From: Glycomyces sambucus | GTDB lineage: Bacteria; Actinomycetota; Actinomycetes; Mycobacteriales; Micromonosporaceae | Reading direction: 5' to 3' | Length of the DNA: 64,000 bases | NCBI RefSeq assembly: GCF_900102815.1 | Contig: NZ_FNGF01000002.1 | Location: forward strand, 496,001-560,000 | Shown here: in pieces, positions 50,526-59,411 of the stretch | Layout: every line of letters begins with the position of its first letter | Numbering within the stretch: the stretch's first letter is position 1 | Program-made: the position numbers and the translations under genes | Notes under the pieces: model-generated | What the model was told of the DNA's origin: nothing | Databases searched by the model: none | What the model saw: only the letters and a program-made list of their open reading frames with translations

Positions 50526-51362
50526 GTGCTCGCACTCGTCCTGGCGCTGGGCAGCTCCCTGGCGTACGGCGCGGCCGACTTCCTCGGCGGCCTGGGCGCG
50601 CGGCGCGCGCACGTGCTGCGCACGGTCATGATCGCGGCCCCGGCGAGCCTGGTGGTGGAACTGCTCCTGTGGCCGGTGCTGGGCGCCTCGTTCGCGCCCG
50701 CGACGCTGGCCTGGGGCGCGGCCTCGGGCGCGGCGTCGGCGGCGGCGTTCCTGCTGCTGTACCGGACGCTCGCGATCGGGCCGATGAACGTCCTCTCCCC
50801 CGTGACGGCCCTCGTGTCGGCGATGCTGCCGGTCGCGGTGGGGCTGCTCCAGGGCGAGCGGCTGGGCGCGGCGGGCCTGGCCGGGCTGCCTTTGGCGCTC
50901 GCGGCGGTCGTGCTCGTGAGCGCCGGGCCGGGCGTGCGGTCCTCGCGGCCCTCGGGGACGGCGCTGGCGCTGGCGTGCGGCGCGGGCGCGGCGATCGCCC
51001 TGCAGCTCGTGTTCCTGCACCAGGCGCCGGACGACAGCGGCGTGGGCCCGCTGCTCGTCGGCAGGGCGGTGGCGTCGGCGCTGACGCTGGGCGCCGCCGC
51101 GGTGCTGCACTCGCGGCTGGGGCCCGAGCGGCCCGCGTACGCGATGCCGGTGGCCGCGGGCGCGCTCGACTCGGTCGCGAACCTCCTGTTCCTCTTGGCG
51201 GCCCGCGGCGGGGACCTCGCGGTGGTCGCGGTCATCGTCGCGCTGTACCCGGCCGGCACGGTGCTCCTGGCGCGGCGGTTCCTCGGGGAGCGGTTGCAGC
51301 GCAGCCAACTCCTGGGTCTGGGCGCCGCCGCGGTCGCGGTCGCGCTGCTCGCGGTGGCCTGA
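50526..51362 (+). CDS. EamA/DMT family transporter, second
   Basis: Transporter of 278 residues with ten hydrophobic segments and two EamA repeats ([20 protein letters not shown] at residues 7-26, and [20 protein letters not shown] in the second half). GTG start at 50526. Its neighbour downstream (51 bases) is a glycosyltransferase; a shared job, such as export of a sugar-linked lipid, is possible but unsupported by anything else. Divergent from clpS. Confidence 0.87.
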   Translation: MLALVLALGSSLAYGAADFLGGLGARRAHVLRTVMIAAPASLVVELLLWPVLGASFAPATLAWGAASGAASAAAFLLLYRTLAIGPMNVLSPVTALVSAMLPVAVGLLQGERLGAAGLAGLPLALAAVVLVSAGPGVRSSRPSGTALALACGAGAAIALQLVFLHQAPDDSGVGPLLVGRAVASALTLGAAAVLHSRLGPERPAYAMPVAAGALDSVANLLFLLAARGGDLAVVAVIVALYPAGTVLLARRFLGERLQRSQLLGLGAAAVAVALLAVA

Positions 51363-51412
51363 ACCGGGCCCGCCCGCGGTTGAGCCGCGGCGGCAGCGGG
51401 TACCGCGTACAC

Positions 51413-52384
51413 ATGCGAGGTTCGAATGCGCTCCGGATACTGTGCTGGCACGTCGACGGCTCGTGGATGGAGTCCTTCATCCAAGGGCGCCATGTGTACC
51501 TGCTGCCGAAGGAGCCCGAGGGCGGCCCGTTCGGGCTGGGCCGGGCCGGCCACCCGTGGCCGCGGCACGTCGTGGACGTGCCGGCTGAAGCGTTGCGGGA
51601 CACCGAGGTCGACGTCGTGATCCTCCAGCGGCCCGAGGAGCTCGCCCTCGCCGAGCGGTGGCTCGGGCGCAGGCCGGGCCGTGACGTGCCCGCCGTCTAC
51701 GTCGAGCACGGCACCCCGCAGGGCCGCGCCGCCACCAGCCGCCACCCGCTCGCCGACCGCGACGACATCCCGGTCGTGCACGCCTCCGACTTCAACCGGC
51801 TCATGTGGGACTGCGGCCGCGCACCGGCCACAGTGGTCGATCTCGGCGTCGCCGACCCGGGGCACCGGTTCACCGGGGAGCTGCCGCAGGCCGTCGCCGT
51901 CGTGGACGAGCCCTTCGGCCGCGACGCCGGCACCGACCTCCTCGAAGCGCTCCGCGCCGCCGCGCCCATCGACCTGTTCGGCTCCGGCGCCGAGGCGATC
52001 CGCTCCTGGCCCGACGGCCGCGGCCACGCGCTCACCGGCAACCCGCCGATCCCCTTGGAGGAGCTGCACACCGCGATGGCCCGCCGCCGCGCGTTCGTCC
52101 ACCCCTCCCGCTGGACCTCCCCCGGGGCGCCGCTCATCGAGGCGATGCTCCTGGGCCTGCCCGTGGTCGCCGTCGCGACCACCGCCGCCGCGACCCTGCC
52201 GCCCGCGGTCGGCGCCGTCTCCTGCGACCTCGGCGTTCTCGCCGGGCGCCTGGCCGCCCTGACCGCCGACCGCGACCTCGCCGCCGAGGCCGGCGCCGCC
52301 GCCCGCGCCCACGCGCTCGCCCACCACGGGCTCGACGACTTCCTGAACCGCTGGGACGTGCTCCTGGAGCGCGCCGTGACCTGA
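51413..52384 (+). CDS. GT-B fold glycosyltransferase (GT4-like)
   Basis: Protein of 323 residues. The N-terminal half has a Rossmann-like pattern (RILCWHVDGSWMESFIQGRH, VVILQRPEEL, VYVEHGTPQG). The C-terminal half carries the GT4-type donor-binding region: LHTAMARRRAFVHPSRWTSP then GAPLIEAMLLGLPVVAVATTA (about 225-265), with the E-x-x-E-like glutamate in LIEAM. It should transfer a nucleotide-activated sugar; acceptor and sugar unknown. It is cotranscribed with the GT9 gene, which starts 11 bases later. Confidence 0.83.
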   Translation: MRGSNALRILCWHVDGSWMESFIQGRHVYLLPKEPEGGPFGLGRAGHPWPRHVVDVPAEALRDTEVDVVILQRPEELALAERWLGRRPGRDVPAVYVEHGTPQGRAATSRHPLADRDDIPVVHASDFNRLMWDCGRAPATVVDLGVADPGHRFTGELPQAVAVVDEPFGRDAGTDLLEALRAAAPIDLFGSGAEAIRSWPDGRGHALTGNPPIPLEELHTAMARRRAFVHPSRWTSPGAPLIEAMLLGLPVVAVATTAAATLPPAVGAVSCDLGVLAGRLAALTADRDLAAEAGAAARAHALAHHGLDDFLNRWDVLLERAVT

Positions 52385-52394
52385 GGAGGACCAC

Positions 52395-53417
52395 ATGACC
52401 GACGATGCGAACGAGACCGACGAGGCGCCTTTCGAGGACACGTCCTTCGGTGATGCGCACTTCGACGGGACCGACGGGACCGTCCTCGCCCTCCGCGCGC
52501 TCGGCATAGGCGACCTGCTCACCGCCGTCCCGGCACTGCGCGCGCTGCGGAAGTCGTTCCCGCACAAGCGGATCGTCCTCGCCGCACCCGAGCACCTGCG
52601 GCCCCTCGCCGACCTGGTCGAGGCCGTGGACCTGCTCCACCCCACCGCGGGCGTCGGCGGCCTCGACTGGCACGGCGAGGCCCCCGACCTCGCCGTCAAC
52701 CTCCACGGCGAAGGCCCCGGCAGCGCGTTCGACCTCCTCGGCACCGGCCCCGACGAGCTCATCACCCACCGCCACCCCACGCTCCCCGGCGTCGCCGGGC
52801 CCCGCTGGAGGCCCGAACTCCACGAGATCGACCGCTGGTGCCGGCTCCTGGAGGACCGCGGCCTCAGCGCCGACCCCACCGACCTGCTCCTGGCCCCGCC
52901 GCCGCGGCCCACGCCGCACGCGGGCACCGTCGTGATCCACCCCGGCGCGCGCGAGGGCGCGAACCGCTGGCCCGCCGACCGGTTCGCGCACGTCGCAAGG
53001 GAACTCCAGGAGGACGGCCAGGAGATCACCATCACCGGCGACCACGGCGAGATCGCGCTGGCGCGCTCGGTGGCGACCGCCGCCGGGATCGCGCCGTGGC
53101 GGGTCATGGCCGGGCGCACCGACCTCGAAGAACTCGCCGCGATCGTCGCCTCCGCAAGGCTCGTCGTGTGCGGCGACACCGGCGTGGCCCACCTCGCGAC
53201 CGCGTTCGGCACGCCCTCGGTGGTCCTGTTCGGGCCCATGCCGCCGACCCTGTGGGGACCGCCGCCGTGGCGGCGCCGCCACCGGGCCCTGTGGGCCGGG
53301 CGGCGCGGCGACCCGCACGGGGAGAAGCCCGACCCGGGCCTGCTGGAGCTGGAGTGGGAGGACGTCCTCGAACGGGCGAGGGACACCCTTGCCATCGCCG
53401 AACGGCGACTGCGGTAG
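52395..53417 (+). CDS. Glycosyltransferase family 9 (heptosyltransferase-like)
   Basis: GT-B enzyme of 340 residues of family GT9: the start LALRALGIGDLLTAVPALRA (residues 31-50) is the family N-terminus, and VVIHPGAREGANRWPADRFA near 178-197 and LVVCGDTGVAHLATAFGTPS then VVLFGPMPP near 258-286 are the donor-site motifs. In gram-positive actinomycetes such enzymes modify cell-wall or secondary glycans rather than LPS. The C-terminus (ERRLR) is followed by out-of-gene copies of the same 21-base unit. Confidence 0.87.
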   Translation: MTDDANETDEAPFEDTSFGDAHFDGTDGTVLALRALGIGDLLTAVPALRALRKSFPHKRIVLAAPEHLRPLADLVEAVDLLHPTAGVGGLDWHGEAPDLAVNLHGEGPGSAFDLLGTGPDELITHRHPTLPGVAGPRWRPELHEIDRWCRLLEDRGLSADPTDLLLAPPPRPTPHAGTVVIHPGAREGANRWPADRFAHVARELQEDGQEITITGDHGEIALARSVATAAGIAPWRVMAGRTDLEELAAIVASARLVVCGDTGVAHLATAFGTPSVVLFGPMPPTLWGPPPWRRRHRALWAGRRGDPHGEKPDPGLLELEWEDVLERARDTLAIAERRLR

Positions 53418-53495
53418 ACCGAGAGGCGACTGCGGTTGGCCGACGGGTGGCTGCGGTGAGCCGAGGGGCGACTGCGGTAGGCCGGGGCGACTGCG
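53404..53495. repeat. 21-base tandem repeat at the end of the GT9 gene
   Basis: GGCGACTGCGGT units start at 53404, 53425, 53446 (changed to GGTGGCTGCGGT), 53467 and 53486, spaced 21, 21, 21 and 19 bases. The first unit encodes the GT9 C-terminus ERRLR; the others follow the stop codon. In the same frame they read variants of that ending, so the gene end has been duplicated in tandem. Confidence 0.8.
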
Positions 53496-53527
53496 CTGGA
53501 GCGCGGCGCCCGCGGCGGACAGGACGG

Positions 53528-53553
53528 ATCCCGGCGGCCCCGGCCGCCGGGAT
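53528..53553. terminator. First GC hairpin after the GT9 gene
   Basis: ATCCCGGCGGC and GCCGCCGGGAT pair perfectly (11 bases) over a four-base loop, about 110 bases after the GT9 stop. Confidence 0.55.
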
Positions 53554-53573
53554 TCCCCCGTACGCACATAAGA

Positions 53574-53616
53574 AGGCCGCCGGTCCGGATCCCCCCTGGC
53601 GCCGGACCGGCGGCCT
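53574..53616. terminator. 15-base perfect hairpin between convergent GT9 and GH1 genes
   Basis: AGGCCGCCGGTCCGG pairs with CCGGACCGGCGGCCT over a 13-base loop. It lies between the GT9 (+) and GH1 (-) genes and is the stronger of two tandem hairpins; probably a two-way terminator. Confidence 0.72.
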
Positions 53617-53668
53617 CTGTCCCCTCGTGCAAGTCCTCGTGAAGTACGGCTACCCGTGCCCCCGAGGA

Positions 53669-54958
53669 TCATGCACCGAGATTCGGATTTTTCTGGAGTC
53701 GTTGCGCCGCAGCCTGATCGGCGTGGAAGCGGAACCGGTCGGCGATCGGCGTGCGCACGCGGGCGAGCCCGTCCTCGCGCTCCTGGAGCTCCCACAGGCC
53801 CATGGTCAGCCGGTGGGCCTCGCGCGGCGCCGCGGAGTGCCGGTAGGTCCATTCGTACATGTCGAACAGCGGCCACCACGTGTACCCGACGACGTCGGTC
53901 CCGGCCGCCCGCAGCTCGTGCAGGGCCGCGACGGAGGCGTCGAGCCAGTCGAGGCGGGCCGCCACGGTGCCCGTCACGCACGTCTCGGTGAGCATCACCG
54001 GGGCGCCGTACCGCGCGGCCGCACCGCGCAGCAGCTCGGCGAGCCCCGCCACGCCGTCGTCCTGCACCGGCCGGGGGTCGGGGAACCCGCCGGTGTGGAA
54101 CACGCCCGCCTCGAAGACCTCCGTGGAGTGCAGCGGGTAGTAGTTGACGCCCACCACGTCGGGGCGGACCGGGGCCTCCGCGAACCACGCGAAGTCGGCG
54201 TCGGTCCAGCCGTTGGCGCGCAGGAACGGCGCCAGCGCGTGCGCGTCGCCGACCCGCCCGGTCACCAGGTCCTCCACGAGGAACACCTGCTCCTTGAGGC
54301 GGGCGGCGTGCTCGCGGTGCTCGGGGGCGTCGGTGTCGCCGGTGAAGCGCATCCCCGCGTCCACGTGGACGAACACCGCGCCGGGCAGGACGTCGGCGAC
54401 GGCGCGCTGCGCGAGCACGAAGCCGCGCCCGAGCTGGCCGACCATGGCGCTCAGGCCCTCCGGGCCCGACAGGTACGGCGGCCAGTAGGCGTACTCCCCC
54501 GTGAAGAGCGCGTGGATCATCGGCTCGTTCACGGGCGTGTAGTCGGCGACCCCGAGGTGCGCGTAGCGCTCGGCGACGGCCGCCGAGTACTCCGCGACGT
54601 GCTTGGGGTAGTCCGGGTGCGCGAACTGCCCCTCCATCCACAGCGGCGTCCCGTAGTGCATGAGGTCCACGACCGGGCGCAGCCGCAGCTGCGCGAAGCG
54701 GTCGAAGACCCGGTCGAGCCAGCCCCAGTCCCACCGGCCCCGCTCCGGCTCGATCCGGTGCCAGGGGACGCCCCAGCGCACCAGTTCGGCGCCCGCTCCC
54801 GCGGCCAGCGCGAGGTCGCCGTGCCAGCGGTCGTAGTGCTCGGTGAGCGCGTACTCGTCGATCGCGCGCTCGCCGGGCCGCGACTGCGGCACGAAGGTGT
54901 CCTCGACGCCGACCGCGAAGTGGAGCCTGCCGTCGCGATGCCATGGGTGGGAGGTCAT
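53669..54958 (-). CDS. Glycoside hydrolase family 1 beta-glycosidase
   Basis: TIM-barrel enzyme of 429 residues. The GH1 acid/base glutamate is E145 in TPVNEPM and the nucleophile is E325 in MLTETC; VVGVNYYPLH near 268-277 and GYTWWPLFDMYEW near 355 are further barrel motifs. No signal peptide, so it is cytoplasmic. It overlaps the MalG-like permease stop by four bases and ends the LacI-binding protein-permease-enzyme operon, so it should split the beta-linked disaccharide or glucoside that the importer brings in. The family range (glucosidase, galactosidase, fucosidase) is broad. Confidence 0.87.
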   Translation of the reverse strand: MTSHPWHRDGRLHFAVGVEDTFVPQSRPGERAIDEYALTEHYDRWHGDLALAAGAGAELVRWGVPWHRIEPERGRWDWGWLDRVFDRFAQLRLRPVVDLMHYGTPLWMEGQFAHPDYPKHVAEYSAAVAERYAHLGVADYTPVNEPMIHALFTGEYAYWPPYLSGPEGLSAMVGQLGRGFVLAQRAVADVLPGAVFVHVDAGMRFTGDTDAPEHREHAARLKEQVFLVEDLVTGRVGDAHALAPFLRANGWTDADFAWFAEAPVRPDVVGVNYYPLHSTEVFEAGVFHTGGFPDPRPVQDDGVAGLAELLRGAAARYGAPVMLTETCVTGTVAARLDWLDASVAALHELRAAGTDVVGYTWWPLFDMYEWTYRHSAAPREAHRLTMGLWELQEREDGLARVRTPIADRFRFHADQAAAQRLQKNPNLGA

Positions 54959-55803
54959 TTGAGTCCTGTCGTTGCGATGTTCTCGATGAAGCGGCGCTGG
55001 ATGAGGAGGAAGGCGATGACGAGCGGCAGGATCGCGATGAGCGAGCCGGCCATCATGACGCCGTGGGGGACGATGCCGCTGGGTCCGGTCAGGAGTGTCA
55101 GGCCGGAGGTGATGGTGCCCATCTCGGAGTCGGTGGTGAACACCAGCGGCCAGAGCAGGTCGTTCCAGTTGTTGACGAAGGTGAAGAGCCCCAGAGTGAG
55201 CAGGGCCGGGACGGCGTTGGGGAGGACGACCGACCGGAAGACGCGGAACTCGGAGGCGCCGTCGATGCGGGCGGCGGCGTCGACGTCGCGCGGGAGCGAG
55301 AGGAAGAACTGGCGCAGGAAGAAGATCCCGAAGGCGTCGGCGGCGCGGGGCGCGATGAGGCCGGCGTAGGTGTTGACCCAGCCGAGGTCGGCCACGAGCT
55401 GGTAGAGCGGGATGAGCGTGGCCTGGAACGGGATCATGAGGGTGGCGATGATCGCGACGAGGAGGACCTTGCGCCCGGCGAAGTCGATGCGGGCGAGGGC
55501 GTAGGCCGCGAGGGAGTCGAAGACGAGCGCGAACGCGGTGACGCCGCCGGCGAACAGGAAGCTGTTGCCGACCAGGCGCGCGAACGGCAGCTCGGAGGTC
55601 ACCTCCCTGACGTTGTCGAGGGTCCAGGTGCCGGGCAGGAGGCTCGGCGGGTAGGCGTTGACCTCGGCGACGGGTTTGAACGCGGTGAAGACGATGATCG
55701 CGATGGGCAGCAGGACGACGGCGCTGACGGCGACGAGCGCGGCCACCGCGAGGACGGTGCCGGGCCGGACGTCGCGCAGCCGGGTCCGGTAGGCGGCGCT
55801 CAT
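54955..55803 (-). CDS. Carbohydrate ABC transporter permease, MalG type (second system)
   Basis: Inner-membrane subunit of 282 residues with six hydrophobic segments and the EAA loop near 190-210 (DVDAAARIDGASEFRVFRSV), the site of ATPase contact. ATG at 55803 overlaps the upstream permease stop, and its stop overlaps the GH1 start, so all are translated together. Confidence 0.94.
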   Translation of the reverse strand: MSAAYRTRLRDVRPGTVLAVAALVAVSAVVLLPIAIIVFTAFKPVAEVNAYPPSLLPGTWTLDNVREVTSELPFARLVGNSFLFAGGVTAFALVFDSLAAYALARIDFAGRKVLLVAIIATLMIPFQATLIPLYQLVADLGWVNTYAGLIAPRAADAFGIFFLRQFFLSLPRDVDAAARIDGASEFRVFRSVVLPNAVPALLTLGLFTFVNNWNDLLWPLVFTTDSEMGTITSGLTLLTGPSGIVPHGVMMAGSLIAILPLVIAFLLIQRRFIENIATTGLK

Positions 55804-56750
55804 GAGGACAGGTCCTTTTCCTTGCGGCCGAAGAACAGGAATTGCACGAGGCTGAGCAGCAGGGTCGCGATGAGCAGCACGTACGACAGCGCCGAGGCGA
55901 ACCCGATGTCGAGCTTGCGGAAGCCGGACTCGTAGATCTCCATGACGAGGGTCTGGGTGTGGCCGTAGGGGCCGCCGCCGGTCATGACGTAGATCTGGTC
56001 GAACGCCTGGAGGGCGGCGATCATCGCGAAGACGAGCACGAACGCCATGGTGTTGGAGAGCATGGGGAGCGTGACGCTGCGCAAGCGCGCCCAGGGTCCG
56101 GCGCCGTCCATGCGGGCGGCCTCGTAGAGCGAGGCCGGGATGTCCTGGAGTCCGGCCAGGAAGATCACGAAGTAGAAGCCGAAGAGCTTCCAGACGGCGA
56201 CGAGGACGACGGCGGGCATCGCGAGGTCGGGGTCCTCCAGGACGTTGCCGAGCTGGATGCCCATGCCGCGCAGCCAGTGGTTGAGGAGGCCGACCTGGGG
56301 GTCGATGAGGTAGCTCCAGGCGAAGGCGGCCACGGCGAAGGAGACCACGAACGGCACGAACAGCGCGGTGCGGAAGAAGGACCGGAAGGGCATGCGCGGG
56401 CTGTTGAGCAGGAGCGCCAGCGCGAGGGCCGCGATGACGGCGGTGGGCGTGAACAGGACGGTGTACCAGAGGGTGTTCAGGACGGCGTCGCGCACGTCGG
56501 GGTCGGTGAACACGGTGAGGTAGTTCTCGAGGCCGATGAACTCCTCGCGGCCGAACCCGCTGGCGTCCATGAAGGACAGGCGGAGGGCCGAGACCATGGG
56601 CCAGACGACGAACAGGCCGATGATGATGAGCGCGGGGGCGAGGAACGCCCAAGCCCTGGCATTGCGTCCGGCGGGGCTGCCGGTGGCGCGGCGGCGGCCG
56701 CCGAGCGGCGCGGGCGGCCGGTACCGGCGGGCGGTCGGTGGTGCGTGCAT
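55800..56750 (-). CDS. Carbohydrate ABC transporter permease, MalF type (second system)
   Basis: Inner-membrane subunit of 316 residues. Six transmembrane helices, the EAA loop SLYEAARMDGAGPWARLRSV near 210-229 and the GGP motif (MTGGGPYGHT) near 263-272. The basic, Pro-rich N-terminus is cytoplasmic. It follows the binding-protein gene by 71 bases; GAGAGGA precedes the ATG. Confidence 0.94.
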   Translation of the reverse strand: MHAPPTARRYRPPAPLGGRRRATGSPAGRNARAWAFLAPALIIIGLFVVWPMVSALRLSFMDASGFGREEFIGLENYLTVFTDPDVRDAVLNTLWYTVLFTPTAVIAALALALLLNSPRMPFRSFFRTALFVPFVVSFAVAAFAWSYLIDPQVGLLNHWLRGMGIQLGNVLEDPDLAMPAVVLVAVWKLFGFYFVIFLAGLQDIPASLYEAARMDGAGPWARLRSVTLPMLSNTMAFVLVFAMIAALQAFDQIYVMTGGGPYGHTQTLVMEIYESGFRKLDIGFASALSYVLLIATLLLSLVQFLFFGRKEKDLSS

Positions 56751-56821
56751 GGCTTCCTCTCCGAAGCGGGCGGGCGGCAGGGAGGGCGTGGAGGCGCCGC
56801 GGGCGGCGCCTCCACCGCGGG

Positions 56822-58075
56822 TCACTCGTCCAGTGCCGCTTGGATCTCGGTCTGGGCGGCGGCGAGCAGGGCGTCGATGTCGCCGCCGGCGACGGCCTGC
56901 TGGGTGAGCTCGTCGACCGCGCTGAGGACGTCGGTGCTGTTGACAACCCCGGGCAGGAGCGGCCGGCCGGTCCCGGCGATCTCGGTGAGCGAGGCGACCA
57001 CCGGGTTCTCGGCCACGGCGTCGGCGGGGATGTCGGTGCGCAGGGGCGGCCAGCCGGAGCCGAGCGACCAGGCGACGGAGTTCTCCTCGTTGAGGAAGAA
57101 GGAGAAGAACTCCTCGGCCGCTTCCTGCTCCTCGCGGGAGGTGTCGACGGTGACGGCCATGGAGACGCCGATGGCGGAGGCGGCCTGGGCCGCGGGTCCG
57201 GCCGGGAGGGCGGCGATCCCGTAGTCGATGCCGTTCTCGGTGGCGATGGAGGCCATCCAGGGGCCGCCGACGGTCATCGCGGCTTTGCCGCCGCTGAAGA
57301 GCTCGTCGGCGCCGATGCCGTCGACGCCGGTGGGCGAGATCCGGTCCCCGGCGATGGCCCGGCTCCAGTACTCGAGGGTGGCGGCGTTCTCGGGCGAGTC
57401 GATGACGGCGGTGTCCCCGTCGACGACGGCGCCGCCGTTGGCGTAGAACAGGGACGGCCACAGGCCGTTGGCGACGGTGGCGTGGTCGGGCAGGACCGCG
57501 CCGTACTGCTCGGGCGTGCCGTCGCCGTCCTCGTCCACGGTGAGCCGCTTGGCGGTGGCGGTCCACTCGTCCCACGTCTGCGGGAACGCGGTGACGCCGG
57601 CGGCGTCGAAGAGCGCCTGGTTGTAGTAGACGGCCAGCGGCACGAAGCCGGTGGGCACGCCGTACTTGGCGCCCTCGACCTCGACCATCGCGACGGCGCC
57701 GGGGTTGAGGTCCGCGGTGTTGCTCTCGGCGCCGGCGTAGAAGTCGTCGAGTTCGGCGAACGCGCCGCGCGAGGCGTAGACGGGGAGGCGCTCGGCGGGC
57801 ATCGCGACGATGCCGGGGCCCTCGCCGGCCGACAGGGCCGTCAGGAGGGTGTCGTCGATGCTGTCCCAGGTCTTGAGTTCGGTTTTGATCTCGACGTCGT
57901 CGTGGGCGGCGTTGAAGTCGTCGACGATGCCCTGGAGGACGTCGCCGTCGGCCTCGGTGTAGCCGTGCCAGAAGGTGAGCTCGACGGGGCCCCCGTCGTC
58001 GCCGGCGGAGCAGCCGGTGGCGGCGACGGCGAGCGCCGCGCCGACGGCCCCCGCGAGGATTCGCTTGCGTGTCAT
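56822..58075 (-). CDS. Sugar ABC transporter substrate-binding lipoprotein (second system)
   Basis: Extracellular solute-binding protein of 417 residues. Signal peptide and lipobox AVAATGC (residues 16-22) predict a lipid anchor. The mature start is VELTFWHGYTEADGDVLQGI. Motifs such as YGVPTGFVPLAVYYN, FPQTWDEWTATAKRL and FSGGKAAMTVGGPWM are typical of group 1 sugar-binding proteins. First gene of the operon after the regulator; its 262-base upstream region holds two identical operators. No ATPase is present, so a shared MsiK-type ATPase is likely. Confidence 0.94.
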   Translation of the reverse strand: MTRKRILAGAVGAALAVAATGCSAGDDGGPVELTFWHGYTEADGDVLQGIVDDFNAAHDDVEIKTELKTWDSIDDTLLTALSAGEGPGIVAMPAERLPVYASRGAFAELDDFYAGAESNTADLNPGAVAMVEVEGAKYGVPTGFVPLAVYYNQALFDAAGVTAFPQTWDEWTATAKRLTVDEDGDGTPEQYGAVLPDHATVANGLWPSLFYANGGAVVDGDTAVIDSPENAATLEYWSRAIAGDRISPTGVDGIGADELFSGGKAAMTVGGPWMASIATENGIDYGIAALPAGPAAQAASAIGVSMAVTVDTSREEQEAAEEFFSFFLNEENSVAWSLGSGWPPLRTDIPADAVAENPVVASLTEIAGTGRPLLPGVVNSTDVLSAVDELTQQAVAGGDIDALLAAAQTEIQAALDE

Positions 58076-58147
58076 GTCGGAGTTCCCTCTCAAAGCGAGA
58101 CTGCGCTGTCTGCGCGTCGTCCAACGCCGCGTCCGAAACCTTCGTTC

Positions 58148-58159
58148 TACAACGTTGTA
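58148..58159. promoter_or_regulatory. LacI operator O1 before the binding-protein gene
   Basis: TACAACGTTGTA, a perfect 12-base palindrome centred on CG, 73 bases upstream of the binding-protein ATG. With GTTC before and A after it, it shares 17 identical bases with the copy at 58293. Confidence 0.78.
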
Positions 58160-58292
58160 ACTTCTGGATCGTAGGAACATCCCCGCCCCGGTGTCAACGT
58201 CCCGCGCCCCGTCGGCGCAGAACTTTCCCGTTTCGTGATCCAGCCGGAGACCAGCGGATACGCCAGAACGGCCGAAACCGGCCCGGATGTTC

Positions 58293-58304
58293 TACAACGT
58301 TGTA
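58293..58304. promoter_or_regulatory. LacI operator O2, 145 bases from O1
   Basis: A second perfect TACAACGTTGTA just after the lacI-type gene stop. The centres of O1 and O2 are 145 bases apart, about 14 helix turns, so one repressor tetramer could loop the DNA between them. Confidence 0.75.
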
Positions 58305-58337
58305 AACAGGAGGCGGCGTCGAGCCGGGCCGCGGGCG

Positions 58338-59369
58338 TCAGGCGGGCGGGGCGGACTCGCGCTCGACGATCGCGAACGCGGCGGCGCGGGTGCGCGGCTC
58401 GGTCTCGGCGGACAGGGCGCCGCCGCCGATGCGCGCGAGCAGGGTCTCGACGGCGGTGCGGGCGATCCACTCCCGGCCCGGGTCGACCGTGGTCAGGGAC
58501 GGGATGGCGTACGCGGCCTCGTCGAGGTCGTCGAAGCCGAGCACCGCCACGTCCTGCGGCACGCGCAGACCCGCCTCCTGGAGGACCCGCATCGCGCCGA
58601 GGGCCAGGGTGTCGTTGAAGCCGAAGACCGCGTCGAACCCGGCGTCGGGACCCGAGGCGCGGTCGAGCAGGTCGTGCATGGCGCGGGCGCCGTCGGCCCG
58701 GTGCCACAGGGTGGCGCGCGCGACCAGGCGCTCGTCGTACTCGATGCCGGCCGCGGCCAGGGCCTCCCGGTAGCCGCGCAGGCGCAGGCGGGCCGAGCCC
58801 ATGACCTCGGCCTCGTTCTCGCCGATGACGGCGATCCGCCGGCGCCCGGAGGCGATGAGGTACTCGGTGGCCGCGCGGGCGGCCTCAACGTTCCGCATGG
58901 TCACGTGGTCGCACGGCCAGTCGAAGGTGCGCTCGCCGAGCATGACCACCGGGAGCGGGCCGGTGAGGGCCGCGGCGTCCTCCTGGCCCAGGCCGAGGGG
59001 GCTGATGATGAGGCCGTCGGTGCGGTTGAGCCGGGGGCTCCGGAGCAGCGCGAGCTCGCGGTCGCGGTCGCCCCCGGTCTGCTCCACGAGCGTCACCAGC
59101 CCGGCCTCCTCGGCCGCGGCGATGACGAAGCTCGCGAGCTCGGCGAAGTAGCTCAGGTTGAGCTCGGGGACGGCCAGCGCGATGGTGTCGGTGCGGCCCG
59201 AGCGCAGGCTGCGGGCGCTGAGGTTGGGCCGGTAGCCGAGCTCGGCGATGGCGCGCTCGACCTTCTCGCGGGTGGCGGGGCGGATGTGGGGGTAGCCGTT
59301 GATGACGTTCGAGACGGTCTTGAACGACACGCCCGCCAGTTCCGCGACGTCGCGCAGGGTCACCGCCAT
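58338..59369 (-). CDS. LacI family regulator of the GH1/ABC operon
   Basis: Repressor of 343 residues. The LacI helix-turn-helix is at the very start (VTLRDVAELAGVSFKTVSNV, residues 3-22) with the hinge GYRPNLSARSLRSGRT, then a sugar-binding sensor domain (FNDTLALGAMRVLQEAGLRV, VAVLGFDDLDEAAYAIPSLT). ATG at 59369 is chosen because GGAGG lies five bases upstream; an ATG four codons earlier is possible. Exact palindromes TACAACGTTGTA in front of the binding-protein gene, and a 10-of-12 copy before its own gene, mark its probable operators. Confidence 0.93.
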   Translation of the reverse strand: MAVTLRDVAELAGVSFKTVSNVINGYPHIRPATREKVERAIAELGYRPNLSARSLRSGRTDTIALAVPELNLSYFAELASFVIAAAEEAGLVTLVEQTGGDRDRELALLRSPRLNRTDGLIISPLGLGQEDAAALTGPLPVVMLGERTFDWPCDHVTMRNVEAARAATEYLIASGRRRIAVIGENEAEVMGSARLRLRGYREALAAAGIEYDERLVARATLWHRADGARAMHDLLDRASGPDAGFDAVFGFNDTLALGAMRVLQEAGLRVPQDVAVLGFDDLDEAAYAIPSLTTVDPGREWIARTAVETLLARIGGGALSAETEPRTRAAAFAIVERESAPPA

Positions 59370-59411
59370 CGGCACCTCCATCTCGGTCGGCCTGCCCGTT
59401 CGGACACGACT

